DNA from: Chromera velia
Lineage: Eukaryota; Sar; Chromeraceae
DNA length: 28,154 bases
Reading direction: 5' to 3'
Assembly (NCBI GenBank): GCA_018398765.1
Contig: JAHBMJ010001623.1
Location: 1-28,154 of the forward strand
The notes beneath the pieces are model-generated. The model worked only from the letters and a program-made list of their open reading frames with translations, was not told the DNA's origin and searched no databases. Both the position numbers and the translations under genes were made by a program. Positions within the stretch are counted from its first letter, which is position 1; each line of letters starts with the position of its first letter. This document shows, piece by piece, positions 10,188 through 25,979 of the stretch.

Positions 10188-11126
10188 TTAAGGGGCAAAA
10201 TCAGCTTCCAGGTTTGAAGTGGCAGAGGACCAGGCTGTCAAAAGAAAAGGATCTACAAAAAAGTGATCGATCGCTGTTGTTTCTTCTCCTACTTTAAAAA
10301 AGGTGCACGGGCTCGGAAAGGAGACATCAACACCCAGCCTCTCACATTTCAAGGACAGGCCGTGGAGAGGAATTAAGTTAGAGCGTTCACAAAGACGGAT
10401 CAGCCAATTCCCTTGCTCGTCAGGTTGACTGCCATGGCTGCAGGCTGACAATCGAGAGGGCTTGCAAGCATCAACTTCGTTCTCTTCTCTGCTTTCATCA
10501 GTGGGACATAGCATTCTTTCCCAAGTCAGCCCTTCCAGCACCCGAGTCCCCAGCTTTCCGTTCATGTCTCCAACCAGAATACGCAAATCCTCGAGAGGTA
10601 CCTGACACAGTGCATCGATCACACCCTCTCTCTCTCTGTCTCTTAGCTCCCTGTCTCTCCGTCTCAGGTCAGACTTTCTAGGTAGAAAGTACACACCGAA
10701 GATATGGAGGACTCTCGTGGCTGACTCCCCCCCTTCTGAAGGAGAAGGCACATTCACTGACAGACGGACCAGATTTTGACCCACCAGCTCCTACCTTGGC
10801 TGCAATTCATGAACTAAAGAATTCCTGACTAGGATGCATACACCCCCTGTCCTTGCTTTCCCGATGGTTGCGGCTTTCCTTCTTGACCCTTCCGCTTTGA
10901 TTTTCCTTCTCAACCACTTAAAGTGATCGAAATTATGCCCTATGTGAGTGGATGTTCTCACGGGCATGGAGGGGCACTTCGTTTCAGTCAACACCACAAT
11001 GTCTGCCTGGCAAGCGGCCAGCCACCGCTCGAGAGCCTTGCTTCGTATGCGTGACCCCAGCCCCCCCACATTTACCGTTTTTATTGTGAGTTTCCTTCTT
11101 CCTGAAGCCATGAGACCAGACCTCAC
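10188..11126 (-). pseudogene. LINE ORF2 apurinic-like endonuclease domain
   Basis: The domain would nick target DNA to start target-primed reverse transcription. KTVNVGGLGSR (metal-binding Asn) and DIVVLTETK (catalytic Glu) lie at 11050-11100 and about 10975. GDMNGKLG lies near 10558 and AIDHFF near 10270, matching the GD-x-N and terminal DH motifs of the exonuclease-endonuclease-phosphatase fold. One in-frame TAG at 10791-10793 splits it. The frame is the same on both sides, so this is a single nonsense change. ATG at 11110 (MASGRRK) or 11126 is only a convenient marker, since upstream ORF2 is in the same frame. Confidence 0.88.
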
Positions 11127-11207
11127 GTCGTAAGAAGGAGAGAAAACATTGTTGGAGGATGAAGATACAGAAGGAAAGAGAAGGGAGGGGGGGGACGGCT
11201 GAAAGAC

Positions 11208-11852
11208 CTATTGAGGGATTGAAGAGGTTGCAGAGGGGCGCACCGGTGGGGCAGAAGCAGAAGCATATGCAGAAGACGAAGCAGAAGAGGAAGAAGAAAA
11301 AGAAAGAGAAGCAGAAGAAGAAGAAGAAAAAGAAGAGGAGGATGAGGAAGAAGGAGAAGAGGAGGAGGAGGAGGAGGACGACGACACTGCAACTGGAGGG
11401 GGGGGAAGGTCGGAAGGAGAACCTGTATGACGCTTTTGTCGGTTTTCACACTTTCTGAGTCTGCATGGTTCCCTGCGACCGGCCCAGAAGGCACACACCA
11501 GACGTTTCTCGTCTTTCTTTACTTGATCTGCGCTTATCCATGCGAAGTCGGAAGCGTCCCTCCTCCAGAAATCATATTCTCTTCTCTTTCCCTTTCTGCC
11601 CCTCACTGCACGAATTCTTGCAGAAGAGCGTGAGCCTCCATGAATGAGGGCTCGGTCCTCCTTATCCCTGTCATCAGAAGATCTAGAAGAAGAGAAGGAA
11701 GAATCAGAGACAGAAGAAGAGGAAGAAGGGGAAGACGAGGACAGAAAATCACGCTCATGTCTCCTCCTACGGCGTTCTTATTCTTGTTGTCTGTCTTCAC
11801 GCAGCTCCCGTCGAGGGGTAGATTTGAGACTCTTTCCATTTAGGGGGTTATT
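11208..11852 (-). pseudogene. LINE ORF2 Arg/Ser- and Ser-rich region
   Basis: In frame with the endonuclease. From TAA 11778 the sequence runs through an R/S/D-rich segment, then a W- and C-containing segment (DFAWISADQVKKDEKR, then VCAFWAGRREPCRLRKC) and a poly-Ser tract of some 50 residues, ending at TAG 11208. The Ser tract comes from a purine-rich low-complexity repeat on the + strand at 11270-11390. Frame identity over the whole stretch supports coding origin. The function is unknown. Confidence 0.55.
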
Positions 11853-11978
11853 ACAGCACCCCTTTTCCAGATAGTCGCAATTGACGCAGGGTCTTACTGA
11901 GAGAGATTCTAACCCTCTAGCGCATGAGCATTTGGATGACAGGCGACATCCGCCTGCAGAGGCCTTGCAGTTACAACA
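11853..11978 (-). other. Cys-rich CXC-like motif in LINE ORF2
   Basis: Ten Cys in 42 codons with the spacing CC-x-C-x6-C-x5-C-x-C-x11-C-x2-C-x6-CC-NNP. The C-x-C, C-x-C, C-x2-C and final C-N pattern recalls the tesmin/TSO1 CXC (CRC) DNA-binding motif. It is in the same frame as endonuclease and RT and is flanked by TAG 12012 and TAA 11778. The match is by pattern only. Confidence 0.5.
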
Positions 11979-12011
11979 TCTCCCTTCATTCCCCCCCCGT
12001 CTGTTGCGGCC

Positions 12012-12764
12012 CTACTTGTCGGGCTTTTCCTTGCCTTTCTCTCCCTTTTCATTTCTCTCCTTTGCATCATATCTCTTTCTTCGTTTATTTTTCTCCCCAT
12101 CCCCCAATTTGCTACCTGAGGCCTGACTGTTCGACTGCTGCTCCCCCTTTCCACATTCTCTCTGCGGGGGGGGTAGGAAGGAAAAAGCAGAACGAGAACA
12201 GATGGGCGGAGGGGGAGGGAGAGAGGAAGCTGAGGAGAAGAAAGAAGCACCTGGTCTAAGAGGAACACCGTAGCTTGGTCCGCAGGCTGCTTGTACAACA
12301 GGCAGAGAGGATAGGGAGAAGCAAAAAGGAGGGGGTGCCAATGGAGGTGGAGTGAGGGGAAATGGAAGTGAGGCAGGTGGAGGAGGAGCAGGAACAGCAA
12401 AGTCGGACTGAGAGGCAACAGGGAGAGAGAGGCACGGAGGAACACATGGAAAGGATGTATCATTCAGCAAACACGTACGGTTCATAGGGGGGGGGGAAAG
12501 AAGCGGGAGAGAGCGAGCTGGAGAGGGTGTGGTGGGAGAAGGAAAAGAACATGAATCTGAAGACGAACAAGAGACGGTAGGGAAAGGACCCGGGCAAGAT
12601 TGAGAGAGAGAAGGGGAGGAAGAGGGGGAGGGGGAAGCCAAACATTCTGTATTCAGTGCACCATCAGAAATCACCTGTCCCTTTGCCCTTCTCAATTCTC
12701 TTCTTGTTTCTTTTTTTCTATTTTTTGCCCGTCTGTTCCTCCTCGTTGCCTTTTTCCTTGTCAT
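12012..12764 (-). pseudogene. N-terminal basic and Ser/Pro-rich part of LINE ORF2
   Basis: An open run of 250 codons in the same frame as the endonuclease and RT. It begins MTRKKATRRNRRAKNRKKETRR, a strongly basic start that could bind nucleic acid, and continues as low-complexity S/P/F sequence to TAG 12012. ATG 12764 is a plausible ORF2 start because stops are dense just upstream (TAG 12789, TAG 12900, TAG 12918, TAA 12993). I do not recognise a fold here. Confidence 0.5.
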
Positions 12765-13046
12765 CTCACTTTTAAACCCCAGACCGTCCTACCCACTCAT
12801 CGGGATGAAGCCAGCAGGAGGAATCATAGAGGAGAGCGGAATGCATTCCTTGACTGGAGAATGAGGAAGAGGAGAGGAAAGGAGAGAAGGCAAACCATCC
12901 TAAACCGGACAAGAGCCCTATGCGGGAGGGCAGGAGCTAAGTGGGGGGAGAGACGATGGATGGAGAAAAACGTGAGGAGTAGACTGAGTAGATTAGCTAC
13001 TCACGTTGGTGCTCTTATCTTCCTCTTCTTCCTCCCCCAGCACAGA

Positions 13047-13466
13047 CTATCTGTTTCTGTACACCACCCCAGCGGGCAGAGACGTGCCTACAAGCGAAGG
13101 GAGTAAAGGGGCCGCAAGCCCAGCACAGGGAGCAGACGTGTGAGTGGTCAGGTTATCAGAGAAAGTGAGGGAGGAAGAAGTGAGCGGAGGGGTTTTCGAA
13201 GGAGTCAAGGCAGAAAAGCAAGCGTCAGAAGATTGTGAAGACAGGGAGTGATACAAAAGGGAGGAAAGAGGAGGGGCTGAAGGGATTGGCATGTCAAGGG
13301 GGTCAAAGAGTGGAGCTGTCTTGCTGAGAAGATTCGCATACTCATGGCGAGAAGGAGAAGAGGAAGAACGTCTGTTCATGGGGTGACCGACGCACCTGGA
13401 CTGCGCCCCCTTCGCTCCTTTCTGCTTTCTTGTATGGGGGGCACGGTGTCCAATCTTTTTATTCAT
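13047..13466 (-). pseudogene. Possible upstream part of LINE ORF2, or small separate ORF
   Basis: A 139-codon open frame from ATG 13466 to TAG 13047, in the same frame as ORF2. It starts with a basic MNKKIGHRAPHTRKQKGAKG segment and then turns S/P/L-rich. It could be the true ORF2 N terminus, cut off by later stops, or a chance open stretch in biased sequence. Nothing in it identifies a family. Confidence 0.35.
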
Positions 13467-13655
13467 CTACAAAAACGAGCATTGCAACGCGTTGGTCTCA
13501 AGGTGTGCGGGACGTTCTTGTGAGGGAGGGGGGACTGGCGGACGGAGACGGGCGACGGAGGACCAGCGGCGAGAGATGGGGCACTGAAGAGGGACTCGCA
13601 TAGACGGAGGAAGGGGAGTGGTGCCCCTCTGCTTCTTCTGATTACCTTCCTCCGT

Positions 13656-13720
13656 CCCCCCCCCCAAGGGGGGGGGGATTTGCTTGCAGTTTATTACTGC
13701 TGGGGGGGCCAAGCCCCCCC
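13656..13720 (-). promoter_or_regulatory. Two G/C hairpins around the ORF1 stop codon
   Basis: On the minus strand G7-CTTGG-C7 (13720-13702) covers the last ORF1 codons. Fifteen to twenty bases after TAA 13694-13696 comes C10-TT-G10 (13677-13656). Both are near-perfect stems. They may act at the ORF1/ORF2 boundary or may only be homopolymer expansions. Confidence 0.5.
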
Positions 13721-15133
13721 GTTCCCTTCCTCCCGACCCTCCATGGATTCATCAACGTCTATTGCACCCACATCTCCTAACTCAGTCTGATTCAGTAGAC
13801 CCCCGCCCCATCCCTCGCTGACCCCCGCGTCTCTGCCCCTTTGCATTGCAGCTGTGAAAGCGAGACGGCGGTTGTTGATTCCAGAAGTCTCTCTCTGCTT
13901 CGACCTGTGCTTTTGTTCCTGCTCGATAGTGCCCGGGGAATTGTGGTCTGTTTTTCTCTTACCCCCCTCTCCGGTTTCGGTCAAGGCAACTCTAGGTTGT
14001 CTGGGGTCTGTGAGTACCTCGTAAGCGTCTTCGGAGCGGAAACGAGAGAACATGTCTGTCGTTGTCCACTCCAAATGGAATGCAAAGAGCCTGGTGGTCA
14101 ACCCGACTCTCTTTTCCCTCCCCGCAGCCTTCAAGAAATCCTCACACAACCCCCCCAACTGCTGAGCAAGCTGCTTGTCTTCTGGCGTAGCGATGCCATA
14201 CCCCCTCTCCACATTTGCCACCGCTCTCTTCACCTTACCAAAGAGGCGGTAGAGGGGGGAACTCCCAGTGTGGATTCAGATCTTGGGTGTGGTCTCCCAG
14301 GAAAGAGAGAAGAGGGGGAGGGGATCTTTCTTGTCTAAGACATTCATCTGGGCTCTACAGGCTTCATAAAGGTGGGAAAAGAGACGGTGGTGTTCCTGGT
14401 CGAACTCGATTTCACCAATACTCCAATTCCTGCCCTCGTTGGACCTCGAGATGATAGAGAATGAGAGAATGTTCCATTTCTCTGGGATGGCAGGGATGGC
14501 GGGAAAAGTGCCTTTCTCAACCTCCTCCTCCACAATTTTCTGCATCACAAAGAGAAAGCGGGACAGAGGAGAGAAAGGGTACGTCTATTGGGGAAAGTCT
14601 ATCTGCTTGAACCTACTCCATCCTCCCTCTTCATCCAGGGCTCCGATCGCCAATGCTTTCTCTTTATCAGCCTGAGCGTGCGGCCCTGGGGGGGGGAATT
14701 CAAAATCAAATCCATGGATCACCTCTGAGTTCTTCTTACGAAGCTCAAGTTTCTTTTCCCTGTCCACCCACTGCTCCAACAAAGAAATCTGCACCTCGGA
14801 TATCTTCGCCTCACAGATGCGAAGGTTGTCCTTCCCTTTCTCGATAAGATTGTGGGTCTTCTTCTGCTCTGCTTGGTGGTCATCCTTAGAGATGAACACT
14901 TTAGAAAATTCCTGAGTGAGATTCTCAATCCCTCCCTTTATATCTTTCACCGCCTCAGAAATGAGAGACTTTGCTGCTTGGGCGTCAAGAGGCGTATTAG
15001 GAGGGGGCGGGGGATCGAGTTGCTTCTTACTACCGTCATCCATGACTTTAGTGCTGCCCTCTAAGCGTAGAGGAAAGAAAGAGAAGAGACTGAGAAGGAG
15101 AGAAGTAATAAGGAGATGGCTGAAATGAGCCAC
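13694..15133 (-). pseudogene. LINE ORF1, interrupted by two stops
   Basis: One frame runs for 480 codons from ATG 15133 (more likely start: ATG 15043, MDDGSKKQ) to TAA 13694, broken only by TAG 14585 and TGA 14276. ORF1 proteins of LINEs bind the element RNA. Residues from about 15000 to 14740 (SLISEAVKDIKGGIENLTQEF through EQWVDREKKLELRKK) are charged and heptad-like, so a coiled coil is likely, as in many ORF1 proteins. The middle part (14548-14290) has a possible globular W/F-rich segment. The C-terminal part is K/E/T-rich. The 15133 start would add a hydrophobic N terminus that may be only translated leader. I recognise no RRM or zinc knuckle. Confidence 0.65.
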
Positions 15134-15302
15134 AGTCAGAAAAGGCTCAAATGGAGGCTCTCAAGAACGAGAGAAGAATCGATATGCTCGGTTTCTGCTG
15201 TAGAAGAGTTTCTACTGTAAAGCATTCTTACATACAGCTTTTATGTTGCAAACAGGTTTTCTAATGTTTGATCAAAAACTGATGATGATACTAGGCATGA
15301 TA

Positions 15303-15344
15303 CCGGCCGTCATGTATCAAAGGCCGGCCGTCACGTATCAAAGG
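15303..15344. repeat. 21-bp tandem repeat, two copies
   Basis: Two adjacent copies of a 21-bp unit starting ccggccgtca, with one mismatch (atg versus acg), at 15303-15323 and 15324-15344. It lies just upstream of the presumed 5' end of the LINE. Confidence 0.8.
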
Positions 15345-16416
15345 CGTAAGCTACTATAGGAGTTTGTTTGCATGAGGGCTAGCATGAGGGCGCACGCACG
15401 AACATGGTACTGCACTAGGTACTGCACGCATATTGGCATGCATGCAGCCCCTTACTAAGCTGCCTAGTCTAAGCAGTTAGCAACTTACTCAAAAACTTAC
15501 TGAGCAACATTGAAGACTTTCATTCAAAAGTTGAATTGAATTCCTGTCCCAAGTTGAGTCCCAAAACGACTGGAGGCACTGCGCGAAGTCTACGGAGCTC
15601 ATGCATGGATTGTATATTCACACTTGCATGCATGGGCAGCAGGGCATGAAGGAATCTTGTGTCACAAAGCATTCACCGATCGATTTCGAACGAAAACCGA
15701 AAAAGACGGACGCGGCTCGATCCATGTATTCAACTTGGGCTCCATCTTGCATGGAGCCCGCCTGTTCGTGAACTTTCATGCATGCATGATTGAAGATGGA
15801 TGGATGACTGGAGTGGGGGGAGTTTAGTACAGCCGGCGACCATCGAACGCACTCGATAATTTGATGATGCAACACTGACGAGCGAGCATACATACATGTG
15901 TCCGTCCATCCATCCATCCATCCATCAAACGAGTCGATCAATCCATAAAAAGACCAGTCAGCCCTTTCACCTGCCGGTGCGATTGGCAAACAAAGAGAAA
16001 TGCTCCTCTTCAATCATTCAATCATTCATTCATCCATAAAATTTTTCCGGCGTTCCCATTTACAGATGACTCTCTCTTCTTCTCTCCTGAGATCCCAAAA
16101 GTTAATGAATATTTCTTTCTTCCAGAACACACCATGCACGTCGGTCCGTCGGAATCAAGCGAAGGGAAGGGAAGGGGAGTAAAAAAGGGCAGCGCTGCAG
16201 ATGAAGGAACAATCAGCAGGGTGGTGACAGAGGGATGGATGTCAACACAAAGGAAGGAAGAAAGAATACTGGATGGCCTCATCCGTTTGTTTCACTAACA
16301 GCAGCCAGCCAGAGAAAGAAAACACACGTTTTCCTCATTTGACTGAATAAATTCGCTCCGATTGCTTACTTCCTTCCCTCCTTGCTTTGGCTCTCTTCTC
16401 ATCATCTCACGATGAC
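15345..16416. other. Intergenic region between LINE and ispG 3' end
   Basis: About 1.1 kb with no convincing gene. It holds catg/gcatgc palindromic words near 15420-15445 and 15600-15640 and a (catc)n run at about 15903-15926. Open frames here are short and full of simple sequence. The ispG poly(A) site should lie in the right part, but I could not place it. Confidence 0.6.
15903..15926. repeat. (ATCC)n microsatellite
   Basis: About six repeats of catc/atcc following tccgtccatcc. Confidence 0.8.
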
Positions 16417-22857
<6,441 letters not shown>

Positions 22858-24148
22858 GCTGACGTTCCCGGACGAAGGCGAAGAGGAAGGTGCACAGCAG
22901 TCTCCCGGAAGAGACGGCAACACGAAGAACGTACGGACGGGTGACGGAAAATCACTGAGCAGCTGGGCTATTCAACGAACTCTGATAGGGTGCAGCAGGT
23001 AGACGACGTACTGTGCAATACATCGATTCAAGCCAAACTGCATGCTACAATCCGTCAGTCATGTCCGCAGCACAAACAATGGGAGGCCATTCCCGTCGTT
23101 TCCCACCCAATTAAGCAGCCCAAATTTTTTGGCCGGGGCCACTCTGCTCGAGCCACGTACGGGCCGGGCCCATGCATGTGCAAGGCCAACCCCGGCCGAC
23201 CCGCATGCATATGCTTGTCCAAACCTCTTTTTTTTCATTTTGGGCTTTTGACGCACGCGCGCGCGCGCGTGATCGTATATACACGTGCATGCGCATGTCA
23301 TCTGACGCAAGCAAGCCTGCGAACGGCCCCGGAAAGCAAGAAAAATGAGAACCACGATTGACGCACGCCGGCCAGCCATCGCGCCGATCCCCCCCCNNNN
23401 CCCGCGGGAAAAGCCGCGGAACCCCCCCTTCCCCAAGAAAAAAGCCTGGAGGTATACTCTAATGCATGCATGGCGCAAATTCAGCCTTTTCGCGGTCGCT
23501 TTCTAGGGCCACTGTGAAAAGTGTGTATGTGCGATACGAGCGAGAATGCGTACGTCATGAGCGAACAGCGCCCTACAAATCCGGATGTGCGATGAAGCGT
23601 GGCGAACCGGGGCGCGTGTGCAGGCAAACTGAATTGAAGAGCATGCTTGAAAGGCTGACTTGATTGAGAGAGCTTGCTTCAATGTGGAGTGTGACACATC
23701 GAGCGTAGCTAGCCAAGCGCTGATCACTTCGTAAATGACTGAGTGACAGTGATGGTTGGCTGTGGTATGTTAGAATTTTTGTATGTCTTTGAGTTGATTA
23801 TGTTCATATTGACTTGCTTTGGGCGTCTCGAGTTTAAGTATGATAGGAAGGCAGTATGGATTCAAAGGCCATATGCACGTGTAGGAAATTTTCTTTCATT
23901 GACAGTCACTAAATTGATTTGAACAGGTGGAAGCTGATAACTCTTCCCTGGTTGGACAAACTCCTTCTGTAAGTCGATGAATAGATGTGAAGTGATTCAG
24001 TTATATTGCCGTCTCCTCTAGTAGCATGGTAGGACAGCTAGCATCACACTTTTTCTGTGGTGCTCCCAGGCGTTTGAGACATTTTTTTTTTAGCTTGTCA
24101 CCTTTCATCCTTCCTTTTCTCTCCTTGTTTGGTCTGTCTGTGTGAAAG
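22858..24148. other. Intergenic region upstream of ispG, including its presumed promoter
   Basis: About 1.3 kb with no supported gene. It contains gcatgc/atgcat palindromes (23173-23215, 23462-23472), an alternating (CG)n run at about 23255-23270, an unresolved 4-base gap at 23397-23400 and C-rich runs. The start of ispG transcription should lie just above 22857, but I see no TATA box or initiator that I can defend. Confidence 0.5.
23397..23400. other. Assembly gap (nnnn) in C-rich, palindromic sequence
   Basis: Four undetermined bases sit between a C run and CCGCGGGAAAAGCCGCGG, a perfect 6-bp hairpin. True length may differ from four. Confidence 0.9.
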
Positions 24149-25319
24149 ATGGCAGAGCCAAGGGGTCCTTGACAGTATTTTCCCCTGTTGGGGGCCACTG
24201 ATTCAATCCTTTCCTGAAAGATTGCAGTCCAAAAGATGAAGATAACTAACCCTGCATGGCTTGGCTTAACCCAAGCGAGAAGACTGCATCTTGAGCCCTT
24301 TCAGGTTTTGAATGCAGTCAAGGCTGTCAAACATGTGCATTCGGCAGTCCTTGGTGTGTTCATGCAACATAATGCAAGTGCATTCAACCTGGAGGACGAC
24401 GAAGAAGGGAAAAAGGGGGAGGAAGCTGTAGGAGAAGGAGTGGGGGACGACGATGAGGCGGAGCTGGTGCCCGATGACCTCGGTCTCCCCGAGGTAGACC
24501 CAGCAAGGGTCAACTACCCCCTCTTCAGGAGAGAGGTGTGGGCGGCGGTGGACCGGGCCTTTAGAATCGAAGACGTGGAATCCGATATAAAAGATACCAT
24601 CACCGTAAAGTACGACGCCTTTTATAAGAGGAGGGGAGCTTTTGCTACCAACCTCTCACTCATAGCCACTGAGTGGAGAAACCTGGAGGCGCAGGCTGTC
24701 CAGTTTGGTGTGAAGATCTTAAAGAAGAAGAAGGCGGAGTACCTCATGAATGTTGTCCTCCTTGAGTTGCAGACGATCTTAAGGATCACCCTTAAGCACG
24801 AACAGCACGACCCCAAGGCGATCTTGCATGAGATCAAGGAGCTCGCATCTGCAGCTGGGAATTCCCTTGTGTAGGTGCTGGCTGGGAAGAAGCCCAGTGA
24901 GCAGGTGACTCGTCGGGGGCTTGAGATTGTTCTGTTTGCAGGACCTGGGGAGATCGGGCCTCGGGTGCTTGGTGGCCTTCATAGTCAAGTTGAACATCGT
25001 GGACATGGATGTGGCAATGGCCACGGTAGAGGAGGTGGACACGGAGGTGCTGCCAGTAGGTATAGTTCTGGCGGTGCTAGTGAGCAGCCGTCCAGCAGCA
25101 GCTCTCGAGGAGGAGGACAAGCAGGGAGAGGCAGAGGTAGACTCCGAGGTGGTAGTCGTGGAGGTTCTTAGTCCGGGCAAAGAAGCTCGGGTTCGACCTT
25201 CAAGGGGAAGTGTCATAACTGCAAGCAGTATGGACATAAGCAAGCGGATTGTCCGGACTTGCAGCAGTCGGATAACAGAGTGGGTATGGTGACAGGCAGG
25301 GTATGGAGGTGCAGACAGT
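24149..25319 (+). pseudogene. gag: Retrotransposon gag fragment with CCHC zinc knuckle
   Basis: One frame runs from ATG 24149 (MAEPRGP) to TGA 25317-25319, broken by two TGA codons before 24236 and by TAG 24872 and TAG 25169. The first part has a helical hydrophilic region (PAWLGLTQARRLHLEPFQVL; later LSLIATEWRNLEAQAVQFG), split by an acidic low-complexity insert (about 24390-24470). A G/R/S-rich stretch follows. A perfect zinc knuckle CHNCKQYGHKQADC (C-x2-C-x4-H-x4-C) lies near 25210-25252. This is Gag architecture, perhaps Copia-like, but no protease, integrase or RT follows. It is most likely a truncated copy. No LTR was recognised on either side. Confidence 0.7.
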
Positions 25320-25979
25320 GACGTTCGGTCGAGATGATCAGCCAGTGGACATCGTCGATAGGCGACAACGGCCGTACTGCTGGCATGAGAAACAAAGTGG
25401 TTCCCGTCTCGGCCTGGTTGATCTCTCGGTTGATCTCCTCACTTCAGATGACGTACTTGCGGTAGTACTTAAGAAAGATGGATCTCAAAGCTCCGGTGTC
25501 AAGATACACGTTAGGTTAAATATGCAATACATCTACTGCATATTGTGCGTTCATCGATCGCACTTAAAAAATAGGCGTATGCATGATCAAAAAAATTTTA
25601 AGGTCGATCGATCGGCCATTGAAGATCGATCGATTGACCCTGTTGGAAATATTGATGTACCATTCAGCGATCGACATCGAACTCCTGATCAATCCAGATG
25701 TTCATCAATTGATTTTGCAATCTGTGGAGCGATCGAAGTCCATACATCCTGTGACCTTACCTGCACTGATCGAGCTTTCCCGTTGCTCATGTGTACAAGT
25801 CTCGAAACATACCTTCGATCTTGCTTTGATCTTTCTCGTCAGTCATCGTAGATGATGCTGACCCTTATGCTGACGTCGACTTCAAAGATGAGGAGTTGGA
25901 TATCGATGCGATTCGAAAGCAGGCACAAACAGACATAGGTGCTTTGGACTTGTTGAAATGCAATTTTGATTTTTGAACT
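25320..25979 (+). other. Unassigned region after the gag fragment
   Basis: No protein family recognised. Two overlapping frames (25303-25851 and 25583-25855) look partly protein-like but overlap a CGATCG-rich patch and may be chance. From about 25838 to 25976 a short acidic frame (VIVDDADPYADVDFKDEEL and on) follows a possible acceptor ttctcgtcag. It could be an exon of the following ORF, but no phase-compatible donor was found. Confidence 0.3.
25549..25740. repeat. Patch rich in CGATCG/GATCGATC words
   Basis: At least five CGATCG palindromes in about 190 bp, two of them inside GATCGATCG runs (about 25603-25612 and 25625-25632). Confidence 0.6.

Larger units (their letters stand above)
7040..15170 (-). 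mobile_element. Non-LTR retrotransposon (LINE) with ORF1 and ORF2, inactive copy
   Basis: On the minus strand two long frames follow each other: ORF1 (15133-13694) and ORF2 (to 7191) with AP-like endonuclease and reverse transcriptase, the standard LINE layout. The 3' end is set near 7040 because a short (atc)n tail, read on the minus strand from gatgatgatgatt at about 7051-7063, follows the last stop by about 130 bp. Simple-repeat tails are common in LINEs. The 5' end is uncertain. I did not find convincing target-site duplications. About ten stops lie in the two recognised ORFs, but no frameshift was found within either. Confidence 0.85.

Noticed and set aside
11159-11458. K/R-rich open frame on the + strand
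   Set aside because: It is the antisense of the poly-Ser tract in LINE ORF2 and is pure low complexity.
13047-13712. ORF2 starting at 13712 by direct overlap with ORF1
   Set aside because: The codon there is TTG, and TAG 13467 follows before the next ATG, so this is not a supported start.
709-15133. Reassignment of TAG to Gln or Trp, since TAG is the most common internal stop
   Set aside because: ispG ends with TAG and has no internal TAG. TAG is the expected product of common transitions at CAG and TGG, and TAA and TGA also occur.
22858-22923. ATG 22923 as the ispG start
   Set aside because: It would put 22 polar residues before a clear signal peptide. ATG 22857 gives a normal presequence.
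23255-23270. Alternating CG run as a Z-DNA regulatory element of ispG
   Set aside because: Only about 16 bp long and about 400 bp upstream. Nothing ties it to the gene.
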